Source: Enoplolaimus lenunculus (lineage: Eukaryota > Nematoda > Enoplea > Enoplida > Thoracostomopsidae). Taken from it: a DNA stretch of 64,000 nucleotides. Location of the stretch: contig JASANG010000641.1 of assembly GCA_030248215.1 (NCBI GenBank), positions 124,001 to 188,000 on the forward strand. The letters run 5' to 3'. The position numbers and the translations under genes were made by a program. Each line of letters begins with the position of its first letter. Positions within the stretch are counted from its first letter, which is position 1. A model generated the notes under the pieces. It ran no database searches, had not been told where the DNA came from, and saw nothing but the letters and a program-made list of their open reading frames with translations. Positions 52,050-64,000 of the stretch are shown here, piece by piece.

Positions 52050-52358
52050 AGCCCCATTCACACGTGCAAGTTTTTGCAGCGAGATCTCACACAGATTAAC
52101 TTGCAAGTGCAACTTTTTGCCTCTAAACCTTGTAGCTGCAACATGCAAGCTCAAGTCTTTGAACCGAAACGTGATGCTGCAACTGAAAGCAACAAAAGTT
52201 TTACATGGATTTTGAACAACACTTGCAGCTGCAAATTCGTACTGTAAAAACCTACTCGTACAAACTGTGGCTACAAGTTCCCTGTGTCAAAAACCTCCAG
52301 CTATAAATTGTAGCTACAGGTACTCGCTGGATAAGCTTGCACGTATGATTAGGGCTTA
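52050..52358. repeat. Inverted-repeat element (family I)
   Basis: AAAGCCCCATTCACACGTGCAAG on the left against AAGCCCTAATCATACGTGCAAG read from the right on the other strand. The interior repeats TTGCAGCTGCAA-like and TTGTAGCTACA motifs. Single copy here. Confidence 0.65.
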
Positions 52359-53190
52359 ATAGTCAGAGTAATAGAACCAGAAAGTTCTGATAGGAAAGAC
52401 TGTGCGATACAGAATAGAGAAAAGCTGTCCAGCGAAGATATCAAGAAACCCAAAACGTTGGTCCTGAGCCACTTTGAAGCTTGGCCGGGGGTGCCCTTAG
52501 ATCCACCAGTGGCTAGTTTCATTATTTTGGCCTAATCTGTCTGTTAGAAAAGAATTGGCGATACGATCGCATAAATGTCTCTAACATATGCAAGCATCGT
52601 ACTCGCGTGGCATGTGACTTATTACTGAGGAAAACAAAACTGTATTGCAAAAGTGAAATTTATATATATGTATATATCTCAAGAAATAAGAAATCGTTGC
52701 CACACCATTGTCACCAATATTACTTGCAGAAAACGCGAGAACGAAATGTTTACCTCCTACGCCGAATTTCACTAAGTTAATAAATTAATTTGAAACTTAA
52801 AAGTTTCAAAAACTAATAGTAAAATGTTAAAATGAACGCATTTTGCTAGGTATAATACTGAAAACAATTCTCTTAATTATTTTATAGTAATGAATTTTTT
52901 TGCCAGTTTTAAAACGTTGATTGTGCTCCAGTAACCTAGTCGCAAAATGGCTTTAAAAACGCAAACAGAAAACCCATATGAGCGTCGTAGCAATTAATAT
53001 TCCCCAAGAAGCAAAAAAAATATTTGACATTTGCGCGAAGCTGTTAGCATTCACAGTTGAAAACAATATTTCAACATTTGTAAAAAATATTAATTGTTTT
53101 TTTGGTAAAAAATGTAAACTTTTTATCTAAGAAAGTATTCGATGAATTTTAGTAACCTCCATTGCTTCCTCCTAACTTTGAAGTCAAGGT
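52359..53190. other. No gene seen
   Basis: Contains a family J scrap (52478-52515, GGGGGTGCCCTTAGATCCACCAGTGG). Otherwise AT-rich DNA. Confidence 0.4.
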
Positions 53191-53194
53191 GCAA

Positions 53195-53312
53195 GCACCC
53201 AAACAAATAAAAAGAACAAACAGACAGACCAACAAACAAATAAACAAACGAACAAACAAACAGACAAACAAACAAATAAATAAACAAACAAACAAACGAA
53301 CAAACAAACGAC
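53195..53312. repeat. AAAC-type simple repeat
   Basis: About 115 bp of imperfect (AAAC)n with CAGA and CGAA variants. It creates long spurious frames on both strands. Confidence 0.9.
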
Positions 53313-54077
53313 GTGTTTGTGAAATGTTCAGAAGCGAAATTGACACTAAAATCGAGACCAAATGAAAGTTAAGTTTCTCAAATTCAGAAATTTCAATCAA
53401 AATGCCAATAAACAGGTTTGTTTACGTTGAAATCATTATTCAGAAAGATATTAATTTCTTCCCCGTTCTGTACGGCAAGGACAATTTTCAAGCTTAAAAC
53501 GGGATCACAGGTGATCAGCGAATACTCAACAGAAGTAAACTTGTGTTTAGTTGTCTACTTCAATTTTTCGTCTGGTCTGTAATGCATCGAAAAGTGAACA
53601 ATATATGTCGTAGTCCAAGCCGGAATTCAGCCCAATTCTGAATTTTCGAGTTAGTTCAGCGCGTAATTGAGACTTGCGCTAGCCTATGGTGTAATCCTTT
53701 CTCTGCTACAGGTGGACGCGCTATGATTGGTTACTACGTAATGGCATACTCAAGTACGATTAGCTGTTGCGAATACTCTTCTGATTGACTTAGTAATCGC
53801 TACCTGTTTGCTACCAAGCTGTTTGTTTTTAAAGCTGTAACCAATCAGAATTCGCATTGCTATATCAGGCATAATTCCGCCTTGGTCCAGCTCAAATCGT
53901 AATTCCGCTTTGGACTAGCCCAATTCGAATAGGGCTAAATTACGATTGGGCTACGGTATATATAGATAGATTCCTGGGGGTGGTAACGCGTTTACTGGCT
54001 TTTGTACGATTTTCTACCCCAGGTATAGACTACAACTTAGGCTTAGGCTTTAAGGCTTAGGAGGTTCCGTAAGCGGG
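53313..54077. other. No gene seen
   Basis: Near 53600-53950 the DNA has inverted AGCCCAATTCGAATAGGGCT-like and AATTACGATTGGGCT motifs, perhaps another small element, not defined well enough to bound. Confidence 0.3.
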
Positions 54078-54275
54078 GTAACGCATAGAACAGGGCCGTT
54101 ATAATAGCATAAGCGTGTTCCTAAGCCTGATACCAAGCCTAACCATAAGCGTAAGAACGAACTGTTACCTAAGCCTAAGGCTCAAACCTATGGAAAAAAT
54201 AGTATAAAGCTTAACCTTACTCTGTTGCAGTTCTACGTTTTACAGAAAAACGTTCCGCCATAACTCTTACAAGGT
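54078..54275. repeat. Family A element
   Basis: CGCATAGAACAGGGCCGTTATAATAGCATAAGC to TTTTACAGAAAAACGTTCCGCC; a short duplication (TTCTACGTTTTACAGAAAAACG) near the right end. Confidence 0.75.
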
Positions 54276-54891
54276 GCCGTAGGTACTAAGTCTAATTCTT
54301 TGTTTAAGCCTTCAATTAAACTTATATATGCTAATTGCAAAATGTGACGCGAAAGTGTGCAAGAACCGATTTAATTCACAATCGATTGCAGAATTGTAAT
54401 ATTAAAGTAGATATTAGCCAATGTTTTCAGAGGTCTGCAATAAACAGCCGCCATGGGTAGAGCCATTGCCAGCGGAAGAATGAATCCCTGCGCTCCCATT
54501 TGATTAAATCTTACGCCAAGGATCTAGTAATCTGTTCATACTGTGAGACTCAACCATAGGGATTTTTTATTTTAAACACAGTGTCGATGGCTTTCCGATC
54601 GCTACATTGGTGATGTATAATAAGGCTTGGCTCGCCGTTTGAAGTTCCATTTTGACTGTTGGTTACAAGGCATATTTTCACACTTCTTCGTAATCGGACT
54701 GTTAGTAGACATTTTGTGTTGTGAGAAAATAGATTTTTTTGCTCGACGCTTGTTTTGGTCGCGAGATTTATTCCACTGTTATACATTATGCCCCTACCAT
54801 TAAAAATTTTCCGAAGAGCAATCGGTGCCACTGCAGGTTATTTTTAGCTCTGTGTGCCATACTAAATGTTTAAACACGATGCTCAATACTA
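54276..54891. other. No gene called
   Basis: A 93-codon minus-strand frame (54831-54550) with its own ATG lacks low complexity but has no family signature, signal peptide or splice partner; I leave it uncalled. Confidence 0.3.
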
Positions 54892-55074
54892 CCAATGAGA
54901 AGAACAGGAGCGGAACAATATTATAAAGCATATTCCTAAGCCGAAGCGTAAACCTAAGCATAAGAATGAGCATATTCCTAAGCCTAAGCCAAGCAAAAAA
55001 TTAGTCTAAGGCTTAAACTTACTCTATTCTAGTACCACAAAAAAACTTGCCGCAAAAAATCTTTACATGGGCCG
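54892..55074. repeat. Family A element
   Basis: AGAAGAACAGGAGCGGAACAATATTATAAAGC to CTTGCCGCAAAAAATCTTTACATGGGCC; GAGCATATTCCTAAGCCTAAGCC inside. Confidence 0.75.
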
Positions 55075-55269
55075 ATATGCTTAACAGATTCGGCCCTCCT
55101 GTAATTTGGTCCCTGTGAAGATTTTAATTTTTTGTTTTGTTTTGGAAGAAACAAAACGTATTCCAAGCCCATCGCATTACGAACGTTCTACGTGTGTGCC
55201 AACTATATATACAGTAAATTTTCCTTTTCATTACTTTTGCCCGTCTGCCCCACCATCGGAAATTTCTGG

Positions 55270-55570
55270 ATCCGCCGCAGCTTACCGGAACCGAAGGTTT
55301 CCCGAAATTAGGTAATTTAAACGTTTAATTTGTTAATTTTAGCAAATATCTATGGTGACGTTCTCACAAAGTATGGATTTAGGTTTTCTTTTTAGAAATC
55401 CTGGCTTGTTCTGAAAATTATACCAAAGCTTATACAGCGTAACACACCAAACGACACGACGTGATAAAACTATAGAAAAGATACACTACCGAAACGACCG
55501 GAACTACCGGTAAAAGTTCTACCGGAGCCAACGGTTGACTTTCTGTCAGAAGCTACTCTGGCACTATAAA
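55270..55570. repeat. Family F repeat, diverged
   Basis: TTACCGGAACCGAAGGTTTCCCG on the left, CCGGAACTACCGGTAAAAGTTCTACCGGAGCC on the right. Confidence 0.6.
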
Positions 55571-55629
55571 ATTTGAACAAAGGCACAAGCTGCGAGTTCA
55601 AAAAACATTAACTGTTCGACACATCCGAA

Positions 55630-55790
55630 AAGATCAGGGGCGGAGCGATACTTCGTGGGGATGGAATAGAGTAAGCTTAAATTTTCAATATTTTTACAGC
55701 GGCTTAGGTATAAGCTCATTTTCCGGTCGACTTAGGAATACACTTTACACTACTGTGCTGCCCCTGTTCTACACATTGCCAAACTTATCG
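55630..55790. repeat. Family A element, short
   Basis: AAAAGATCAGGGGCGGAGCGATAC to CTACTGTGCTGCCCCTGTTCTACACATTG. Only two TTAGG units remain. Confidence 0.7.
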
Positions 55791-58094
55791 GCTTATTTAT
55801 TTTTTCAAATATTTGGATGCAAGGTATTTTGAATCAGCCACTGTATGCAATAATCTTTGAAAAACCGTGGTAAAACAAAATGTAAATTTCATAACATTTA
55901 AGATCCACAAAAAACACTTTACAGCTCGCTGAAGTTAAGAAATAGATTTATTCAGCCAGTATTTTGTATATATAATTGACAATAAATATGATGAAAGTGT
56001 GCAAGACGAAATATAATACATTAAGGGCAGCGCGATACTTTTTTAGTAATATATATTTTCGGCCGACCTTCCACATATATACCAACTTATATATATTAAA
56101 ATTATTTTTTGCCTGGTGCAGTCGTCCAGCGCCGTACAGTAACTACTAACATCCTTAATTATTCGCATTCAGCTTAATAGGATCATTGTTCACCGAATAC
56201 GACCTGTTTGTGAGCGACTGAACTCATTCTGAATTAAAATCACTCACTGGAATCATTGTGTTCGAATCCTACCTTAAAATTACTGAAATTGAAAATATTC
56301 AAGTAAGAAAGGATGGCTCATTAAGAAATATATATGCGTATTGCGCCGCAACTATCGTGCAATACCGCAGTCGGCGTTCGGGCCATGGCCGGTGAACTTT
56401 TTTGATTGGCTAGATCCGAAGACCGCTAGACGAACAGTTAGCTTCATAAAAATCATATAACATAATGTCACTTAAATAACAATGCTGATAATTCATTAAA
56501 CTTTATGCATAAACATCACAGCCCACATCTAAAAATATATATATATTTGTATTCTGTACATACTTTTTTAATCAGTTATATTTTCATCACGGTCATGATC
56601 ATTAGAGTACAGCCGACGTTGTTTCTGCTCATTAGCATCCAAAGCTGCGCTATTCAACAGGTCTTCAATCTATACATAAAAACAACAGATCGAAGAAAAT
56701 CGATATGCAGTAAATATCATTCAACAACTGAATATATCAACAGTCGTAATTGAATCGTTAAAATATAACATTTACGAATATAAATTGAAGATAATATAGC
56801 AACTAAACATATTCCAAATTCAAAATACACCAAAATGTTCACGCTTGCTCTTTTGTTCACTATTACGTTTTTGCGCATATAAAAGCAGTGTAACCTCAGC
56901 AAGGACATTTGAACGTAAGAGTTTGAAGAAAAACCTTTAATTCTGTGCTCATTCGCCGCATTGCTACCATAGTCCCATTATAGACTCGCTAAGTTTTAAA
57001 TCGGATACAAAAGTTTAACTCATCCTAAATAGCCAAGAAGTCACTAAATATTTTAATTTCTCATAAATTTTTTAGTTTTATACAACGGTGAGAAACTGTT
57101 TAGTAGACAACAAAAACAGTATTGCAAAGAAGAAAAGTCGGCTCTTTTGGTTGTTTAATTCTTTGTAAAAATGTCAAATTTTGTACAGAAGCAAAAACCT
57201 ACGAACTGAATAACAAAATATGCGTGAACGCACGCCAGACTGAGGCCTGATGTTAAACAAAAAACAGCGCTTCCAAGTGTCCACTGGTACACAGAAAGAC
57301 TGTGAGATTAAGAGATTGGGAGGCTTATGTTTAGGTTTAGGCTTGTGTTCAGGCTTAACCTTTGGTTCAGACGTAGGCTTTTGAACAGACGGTTATAGTA
57401 AACACGAGCAAAATTAGTGACACATCAGTCAAGGTTGGTCTTGTTTTACAATCAATTTTAATTATATTGAAACAGTAAAAAAACTGTTATACAAACTCTG
57501 GTAATTTATTCGTCAATTTTATAGTGATATACTTAAAGTTTGCTACTTTCAGACCAGTCCAAGCCGTATGTGAAATTAGGAGCATTCTTTTAAAGCAAAC
57601 TTTTTCAAACACCTGGACCAACTGATTATTCAAGATGCGATAGTTCGACGTTAGCGTAAACAATGGCTAATATAAGCTCTAAAGCTATTTGACAATATGT
57701 ATGTGCTAGTCCAAAATCGAGCTGTGTGGCTGTATAAGCAACGCTGGGTTACTGTTTGTTATTACTGCCAAAATTGATCGTTACACAGACACATAAATAT
57801 ACGTGACAACATGTCGTCACTCAAAATTTAAACGTATATTTTTGAATTTGAAAAAATTACGCAAATAGCGTACGCATGTGACTCAGAAATGAATTAGCAT
57901 TGAACATCAACGTCAACAAACACACACATATTTTCAAATCTAGCCCATGTCGTCAAATGAGTGTAGCAACTATTACCAGTCAGCAATAGATTTGCAAGCC
58001 AGTTAGCTCTAGCAGTTGAAAATCTCTAAACTTGTGCAAAAAACATAAATGCGAAAAAAGTGATTAAGTTTGAATTAAATCATTCTCTGGTTCG

Positions 58095-58152
58095 AAAGAT
58101 ATCCGGCCCATTGCTCACTGGTGATGGTTCGCACAATTTTGAGAATACGAGG
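58095..58152. repeat. Short dispersed repeat (family M)
   Basis: CCATTGCTCACTGGTGATGGTTCGCACAATTTTGAGAATACGAGG. Confidence 0.45.
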
Positions 58153-58222
58153 TTCTTAAAGTAGTTGTAATATGGCGTTGTAGCAACATATAAATTACTC
58201 AAGCAAATTGAACTCAACATTT

Positions 58223-58228
58223 TTTATT
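58223..58228 (-). terminator. Polyadenylation signal of the TMF1-like gene
   Basis: AATAAA on the minus strand, 44 nt beyond the proposed stop codon. Confidence 0.6.
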
Positions 58229-58271
58229 CTTAAGCAATAGTTTTTTAATTGTTAACCACTATTCTTGCCCT

Positions 58272-61200
58272 TCAACACCATTCGCGCAATAATCGCAAAC
58301 AGCTAGCGACATGTATCTGTCTTTTGTAAAGAAGTTATAATCATAACCGAGAAGTAACATGCTCAAAATTACTCTCACGCCAACGCCATCGCATTCCAAT
58401 TGCCATTCGTTGCGTGCGATGTTGCACCGGTACTGCGCTACAAATATAGCATCACATTTAGAGGCGGCAACGCGCGAAAAGTATCGTGACACTTAGACGA
58501 ACTGCCAACAAATGTACTGCTTACCTGGGATTTATACATTTCCTTCATATCCGCAAGATCAAGAGCCAACTCGTCGTACTGTTCCACTTTTTCGCCATAC
58601 ATTTGTAACAGAGTCTGTTGACTAATTTGTAACTCCTGAAACAGTGATTTTACCAATCAAAATGTTTACATGAGGGGTTGTATTCTCACACAACAAACAA
58701 ACTATGTTGCTATGCTAACGACAAAATGGCAGATACTTACCAATCTATCTGGTTATCTCTTCAACGAACTTACTACTCAAGTATAGCGAGTCGAAAACAT
58801 TTTAATAAAAATTTAAACAACTAATAAAAACTATTGAAATCATACAATTAAAGATTCGTTCTTCTTACAAAGAAGCATATCTAACAGCAACGTCATTATC
58901 AAAAACATGCAAGGAAGGCTAAAGCACTGATTGAGAGTAACAGGGTAAAAATGGAGCAGGAAATTGGTGCGGTTGCACCCTGGGACAAGCGGACAGTTAA
59001 AAATGTAGTGCAAACTGAATATAGACACTAATGTCAAAACTGGAATAGTTGAGGGCGGCGCTGGAGTATAACCATAGCAATAGATGGTATTAGAGATGGA
59101 GGTGCGTAAGTAGTGGTAGTGAAAGGAAACGAAGTTGTGACGGAATGGAGTACGGCGGTTGGCCGGTGGTGTAGCTCATTCAAAACGGAGCTGGTGACAA
59201 TATTGGAAGCAGTAAGATGGTTACGAGCACAGGTTGGGTTGTATACGGCAGCAATAACGACGGACTGCAACCCATTGATAGAATCGATGAAAGCAGAAGG
59301 AAAGTTAGATATGTCAAGTACGGTAGATATGTGGTGCAAAAACGAGCTGGAAGGGTAAGGTAAGAGAGTTACTGTGGCATGGGTTCCGGGAAACCGTGAG
59401 ATGAAGGGAAATAAGACGGCGGATCAGAAGGCAACGGAGGGGACGAAATTGGTACAGGAAAACCAGGAACTGACAGGACAGTGCAAGGACTAATCAAATT
59501 TAAACAATAACAACGATACAACAACAACAACAACAACAAAATCTTTTGCGTCCTTTGTCTCCAAATGGAGGAGTAAGGTAGGTTAAACCACGTCTCAACT
59601 TAGTCTGTTAACGGTTTACACAAAATTAATATCTTTAAATACCTAACTAACCTGAAATTTTTGTTTCAACTCAATATAATCTTGACATTGAGTTTCAAGG
59701 CCACTTTTTAGTGCATTAATGTCTGCCAATTCTTCTGTCATCGCGAGTTTGGAGTGTTGTAGTTTTCGAATTTCATCCTGTAATACAATGTGTGAAATGT
59801 TTTCATATGAGACCGTTTTGATTCATACACGAGGCAGACTGAACAAGCGCACATCTTGTATAAAGTCAGCCAGACGTGTTCACACAGCCAAATATAAAAA
59901 CCGTTCTTTACGACATCCAATTACCATAAATGAAAATACTTAAATTATTTTCAAACATATTTACTCATCTAAAACAATGAAGTTTGATTTACCTTTAATA
60001 CAACGGTTTCCGCTAAAAACACAAACATTTTTACTTTCATCACAGCAATTTCAGCTTGACGCTGTTGTAATCTAGTTCGAAGACGTTCAATTAGAGTTGC
60101 CATGCCAGCGCTTGAGAACGTATCACACCCGGCCGCGTTCCATAAATCGTCGTCCTAATGATAACGAAATGTAATAGATGTATATATTATCAGGGTTCGA
60201 TTGGATGTTCCGTGCCGGTTTCATAACAACAAAAACAACCCAGAACTAGACGTTTTAGCTTTGCCGCTTTGTGCAATCTCGTTCTGTAAAATACCTATTT
60301 TTACCTGGTACTTCAGTTATCATTGGACTCAGGGATCGCCCACCTCGGTCTTGCCTCGTATCGGGATTTGGTTGATCTCCGTTTTCTTAGTATCGACAGG
60401 TTTCAAACTGAGACTGGACAAAACCTAATTTTTATTTTCTGTTCAGCGTTCACAATGACGAAATATTAATTGTATATATTTGTTGATTTTTAAGCGAAAT
60501 AAGTGGTTTGAGTTGTATTTTAGTAATTAAGTAGCAAATCTTAGGAGACACATTAAGTTTTTACGCTAAAATAACAAACACCTTCAAACAGATTTTCAGT
60601 ATCGAATAGAATTTTTTAAACTTCATAAAACAAAATGAATATTACAGTCACGGATAACATTGTCGCGTTTGGGTTGATACCTTTATTTGAAACGCAATCG
60701 CGATTGCACTTAATTTTGTCCGTGACCGTAACTTTCGAAATAAGCTAAAAAATTTACCGCATCACGGAACATCACCGGTGTTTCGCTTCGATCAAACGAC
60801 ATTTGAGGACTCACGGATGGTCGCTGTTTTGTGACAGGTCTACCGTGAGCGAACGCTTCATTAATCGGAGGAGTGGGTATGTTTGAAAATGAGGAATGCT
60901 GCGAAGAAAGTGGAGGATGTATCGGCTGAAACTGGTTGCTGGTACTAGATGAGTCAATAGGCTGGGTCTGTGATGCCGGTGAGCGAGATGGTCCTTGACT
61001 AGCCATGAGAGGCATTTGCTCCAGAAACAAAAATATTTTCAGAATAAAAGTACATATTATATATGTACCAGGGTGCAACCGGATACCAAAAACTGACGGA
61101 ACCGGAGCCGGATAATCTATTATCCAGCCGGAGCCGGATGATGAATTCAAATGTAATAGCAGATCGCGTTCAAATATCAGAACATTTCTTACCATTCTTC

Positions 61201-63731
61201 CTTCCGTGGCTTAAGGTACCCAAAGTGTTTACGTGACAAAGTTTAACAGCTAACGCCGATGCATTTTTAACACTTTAACAACGACCCTATTATACTATTC
61301 TATGTTTTTGTAGCGTTGCGTTCAGTTGCAATAATCGATTGGCCAATGCTCCTTTTAAGAGCATCCTGTTTTTCGTAGGTGCTACAAAAAGAGTTGGCTA
61401 AGATCAGGGATGCGAGTATCGGTCTCAGTCTCGGCAAGCTTCGATATTGAAAATTTAATTATTTTCGGTGATGTCCAGACGTGAACCGAAACCGAGAATC
61501 TGCCCATATCTGACTCGGATTGATGCTATTATTTTTGCTTAGGCTTAGGCTTAGTGATAGACCGATTTATACATTAAAGTTTAGGCTTAGCCTTGGGAAT
61601 AATAGAAATATGCTGAGATATATTCTATTGCGCTCCTAGAATAACTCTCGTGATCTATATCTGGTTTTCTAGCGTCATTGTAACCCAATAAGAATACAGA
61701 TTGTGAACGTACACAGCCACATGCACAACAATCACTGCGAAATATCCTTTAACGTTGAATATCAGAGCCGGAGCCGGATATCCGATCGCACCTTGATTTG
61801 CCCCATTAAAGACATAAACGGAGTTTAATAAAAATTATAGTTCATTAAAAATTAAATAAATAACTTATCCCACGTATTTTGGAACAAATTATCAACATTG
61901 CAATTCTCCTTACAAACACAGTGTGCAATCATTATCGCTGTGCTACCCAACATCTAATTATTTGCAAACTATTATGATGTCCACAGGTGAGTTTTGTCAG
62001 TCCGCTACACAGCGAAAATTACTCTGCTAGTTTTATCGCCACAAAAAGTATGGTAATTGCACAGGGCAACAACATAATTCTAAATAACACAACAAAATCT
62101 TACTCTGGACTGCAACGCAAAATTCAGATCTTTCACAGTTTGTTCGCATTCCATTTTCAATTGGTTCTTTTCGAATTCAAACTGATTCATGAGCAAGTCC
62201 TAAAATGAAAATCAATCTGCATATGGAGTTATGATAAATATTCGCTTAGTATTTCATTCACAACTCAGTTTAAATTATTCTCTAGCCTACACTGTTAGCA
62301 GCAATTTCAACGCTTGATCGTTAAACTGATTATAACATACCATCAGTTCGTAGACAGAATAAGCTATTTCCAAAGAAAATCTGTACGAGCCTAGCGCCTT
62401 GTAAATTTTCATATGGATCAAGCATACTGAACACACACCCTTATTGTTTTCTTCCAGAAATTAAAGAAAAGAATTTCTCTAAAAATTACGTTTGCCTGAT
62501 AAAAAATTTAACCTTTTCGCTCTTCAGCTCATCGATAGCTTGAGAATGCATGTTTTTCTCGCGCTGCAAGTCGTTTTCGAGTCTAAAAAAGAAAAACTAT
62601 GAACCGGCAAACTTTAAGAACCAATGAACATGTGGGCAATACATATTCAGCACTTTGTTTGCATTTGAATTATCCTTCTTACACGCAAACCTTGAGATTA
62701 TCATATGCCACAGTTTGCTTGTGTAAGGGCCTATCTAGCATCTGCCAATAAGCGATAGGTGCTACACACCTTTGAGAACACGGCAGCAGCTTTCAGGTAA
62801 CCTTTAGATGCTATCATCATCCTGCCGTTTAAACTCACCGTTTAGCGCGATCATTTGCCCGGCGCAACTCGTCGCTGAGTCGTGAATTATCATGAGACAA
62901 TCGTGTATTCGATGCAGTCGCAGATGAAACTTGCGCTTCAAGTTCGGCAATTTGTGCACGGAAATCAAGAATCGTTTTGCTAATATTTGCCTCTGACTCT
63001 GCGTGTGCGGCGCCTTTGCGTTCAGCTTCAGCTAAAAATATTAAGAATAAAAGCAAAAACAAATATACACCGTATCTATCGTTCAGATATTGTATACTAC
63101 AGTCACCCAACAAGACACAAATACCGCGAGCATAATTACGACTGCAGTCGCGACAAACAAAATATTAACTTTTCAATCATTTGCAAACGGTATTTAATAG
63201 CTATTCTAAGCGCGACTGCAAATCGGGTTTCGAAACTGAACTGCTTTACGTGACTGTAGCTTCAGAAAATGATAAGGTCACACTAACAGATACACACTTT
63301 AGCAGAGATCCAAACAGATCAGCATATATTCCAATTTTCTACAATTCGAACATTTTCAGGTACTCTATAAATTTTTGCAAAAAATTTTTCGACACGATGG
63401 AAGCAACAACACTATGAACTATGGTCTGAACATACCAATACGATCGTACAAAGACTTTTCAACACGTTCCCAGTTTGCTTGTTGAGCAGCAAACGAAGTT
63501 TGAAGACTTTCAATTTGTCGAAGCAACGGCTTTGTTGCTAAAAATATCAGTTCGTTCGTATATACAACCACACATGCCACATCACAAGCACTCAGTCCAC
63601 ACACACCATTATAATTATAGATTGTACAACACCAGTTATACTACTTTTCTGGATTGTAGGTACAATAAACGATCACCTGTTGCTGCGGTCTCAGATAAGT
63701 CTTCATTGCGCGCTTCAGCTTCTTGCAATTT
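58272..63731 (-). CDS. TMF1: TMF1 (TATA element modulatory factor) homologue, C-terminal part
   Basis: Ten phase-matched minus-strand exons, 392 residues: 63731-63677, 63537-63436, 63031-62839, 62582-62513, 62199-62104, 61018-60758, 60154-60035, 59777-59652, 58635-58525, 58316-58272. The N-terminal part runs off the right edge. The family marks are plain: ATKPLLRQIESLQ followed by NWERVEKSLYDRI (TMF1 DNA-binding coiled coil), a long heptad coiled coil, a Ser/Pro/Gln linker (exon 61018-60758), then LIERLRTRLQQRQAEIAVMK, the EEL segment and LLQMYGEKVEQYDELALDL, MKEMYKSQ (TATA-binding/Rab6-binding C-terminal coiled coil). Known relatives are golgins that bind Rab6 and were first found as TATA-element binders; acting at the Golgi is inferred from the family. 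The last 14 residues, IHVASCLRLLREWC, are less conserved and that short exon is the least certain. The linker is long for the family. Confidence 0.9.
59037..59545 (+). mobile_element. LINE 3-prime remnant with RNase H domain, in a TMF1-like intron
   Basis: Plus-strand frames encode the end of an RNase H domain: WSTAVGRWCSSFKTELVTIL, TDCNPLIESMK, and after a frame change WVPG-type sequence, then GNKTADQKATEGTKL. The catalytic-type TD(C) and GNxxAD signatures are present; an in-frame stop near 59356 and a shift show it is dead. It ends in an ACAACAACAACAAC tract, the kind of simple 3-prime tail found on I/Jockey-like LINEs. GC is higher than in the host intron and it lies antisense to the host gene. 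Confidence 0.65.
61070..61142. repeat. Family F fragment in a TMF1-like intron
   Basis: AGGGTGCAACCGGATACC, CCGGAGCCGGATAATC, CCGGAGCCGGATGATG; another scrap at 61758-61790. Confidence 0.6.
61530..61640. repeat. Family A fragment in a TMF1-like intron
   Basis: TTTTTGCTTAGGCTTAGGCTTAGTG and TAGGCTTAGCCTTGGG without recognisable ends. Confidence 0.5.
62727..62785. repeat. Short dispersed repeat (family M) in a TMF1-like intron
   Basis: CTATCTAGCATCTGCCAATAAGCGATAGGTGCTACACACCTTTGAGAACACGGC. Confidence 0.5.
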
Positions 63732-64000
63732 CTGAAAAGCAAAAAACTGGAAAAATTCCTCGATAAGTTTTCGGTATGACAGAAACAAATCTAAACACAT
63801 AACATCTTTATTTAACGAACAGCTGTGCGAACTTTAAGCCATTACTTACATTTAAAAATAAAAGAAAAATAAAGCAGTAACTTCAGATTCACTGAAAATA
63901 TTACGATTTTAGAGCACCATATTTAAAAAAAGTTGTACATGTTTTACTTCAGGTGCAGATTTATTTGCGCGCTAATTTTGCAGCTACATGCTCATCTTAA
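63732..64000. other. TMF1-like intron running off the window
   Basis: A possible minus-strand donor (A|AATGTAAGT complement near 63850) is present, but the sequence before it does not encode a plausible TMF1 segment, so no exon is called. Confidence 0.4.

Larger units (their letters stand above)
55791..58271. other. Intergenic DNA
   Basis: Family D scrap at 56200-56262, a family A scrap at 57325-57385 (GGCTTATGTTTAGGTTTAGGC), and a family M copy at 58095-58152. No gene recognised in 2.5 kb. Confidence 0.5.

Noticed and set aside
53149-53400. Frames of CLFVCLFVRLF and NKQTNKQINKQ on opposite strands
   Set aside because: They are translations of the AAAC simple repeat.
2162-61640. Interstitial telomeres or a chromosome end, from the many TTAGGC arrays
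   Set aside because: The arrays occupy the same place inside an inverted-repeat element with defined ends, so they moved as cargo.
1-64000. CRISPR array, rRNA genes, retroviral, LTR or Polinton remains
   Set aside because: No regularly spaced direct repeats, no rRNA signature, and no LTR pairs, integrase, capsid or envelope-like frames were recognised.

Overview
The window looks like animal nuclear DNA, AT-rich, with multi-exon genes on both strands joined by GT-AG introns. A nematode is the best guess: TTAGGC, the nematode telomere unit, is scattered in short arrays throughout, and the genes include an ShKT domain and an astacin metalloprotease, both expanded in nematodes. A non-Caenorhabditis lineage such as a mermithid would fit the large introns and heavy repeat load, but nothing here fixes the species.

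Layout, left to right: (1) a degenerate tandem repeat and the last exon (688-1008, +) of an unidentified gene entering from the left; (2) a 13-exon gene on the minus strand, 13428 down to 4209, encoding a secreted 808-residue protein with a Thr-rich stem, a histidine-acid-phosphatase fold that has lost all its catalytic residues, and a C-terminal ShKT domain; (3) a repeat-filled intergenic stretch; (4) a four-exon opsin-type receptor on the plus strand, 19362-24505, 666 residues, with the retinal-binding lysine but without either classical counterion; (5) 25-37 kb, mostly repeats with isolated candidate exons; (6) an eight-exon astacin zinc metalloprotease, 37925-44346, plus strand, probably lacking its signal-peptide exon in my model; (7) part of a secreted Reeler-like gene on the minus strand near 50237-47780; (8) the 3-prime half of a TMF1 (TATA element modulatory factor) homologue, minus strand, 63731-58272, running off the right edge. 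I joined exons by checking splice sites, intron phase and family alignment together; every accepted junction keeps the frame.

The rest is dominated by short non-autonomous DNA elements with terminal inverted repeats. I call the families A to L. Family A (about 200 bp) has its interior filled with TTAGGC units and occurs more than 20 times. Family B (about 430 bp, TA-flanked) has about 11 copies. C and D are near-perfect palindromes with CACTG ends. E carries a GTTGCGTTTT motif near both ends. Several are nested in each other and many sit in introns of the genes above. Only a hAT-like dimerisation-domain scrap and a LINE RNase H piece remain of coding transposons. No LTR, retroviral or Polinton remains were recognised, and no CRISPR array or rRNA. 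Two tRNA-like sequences belong to a tandemly duplicated SINE.
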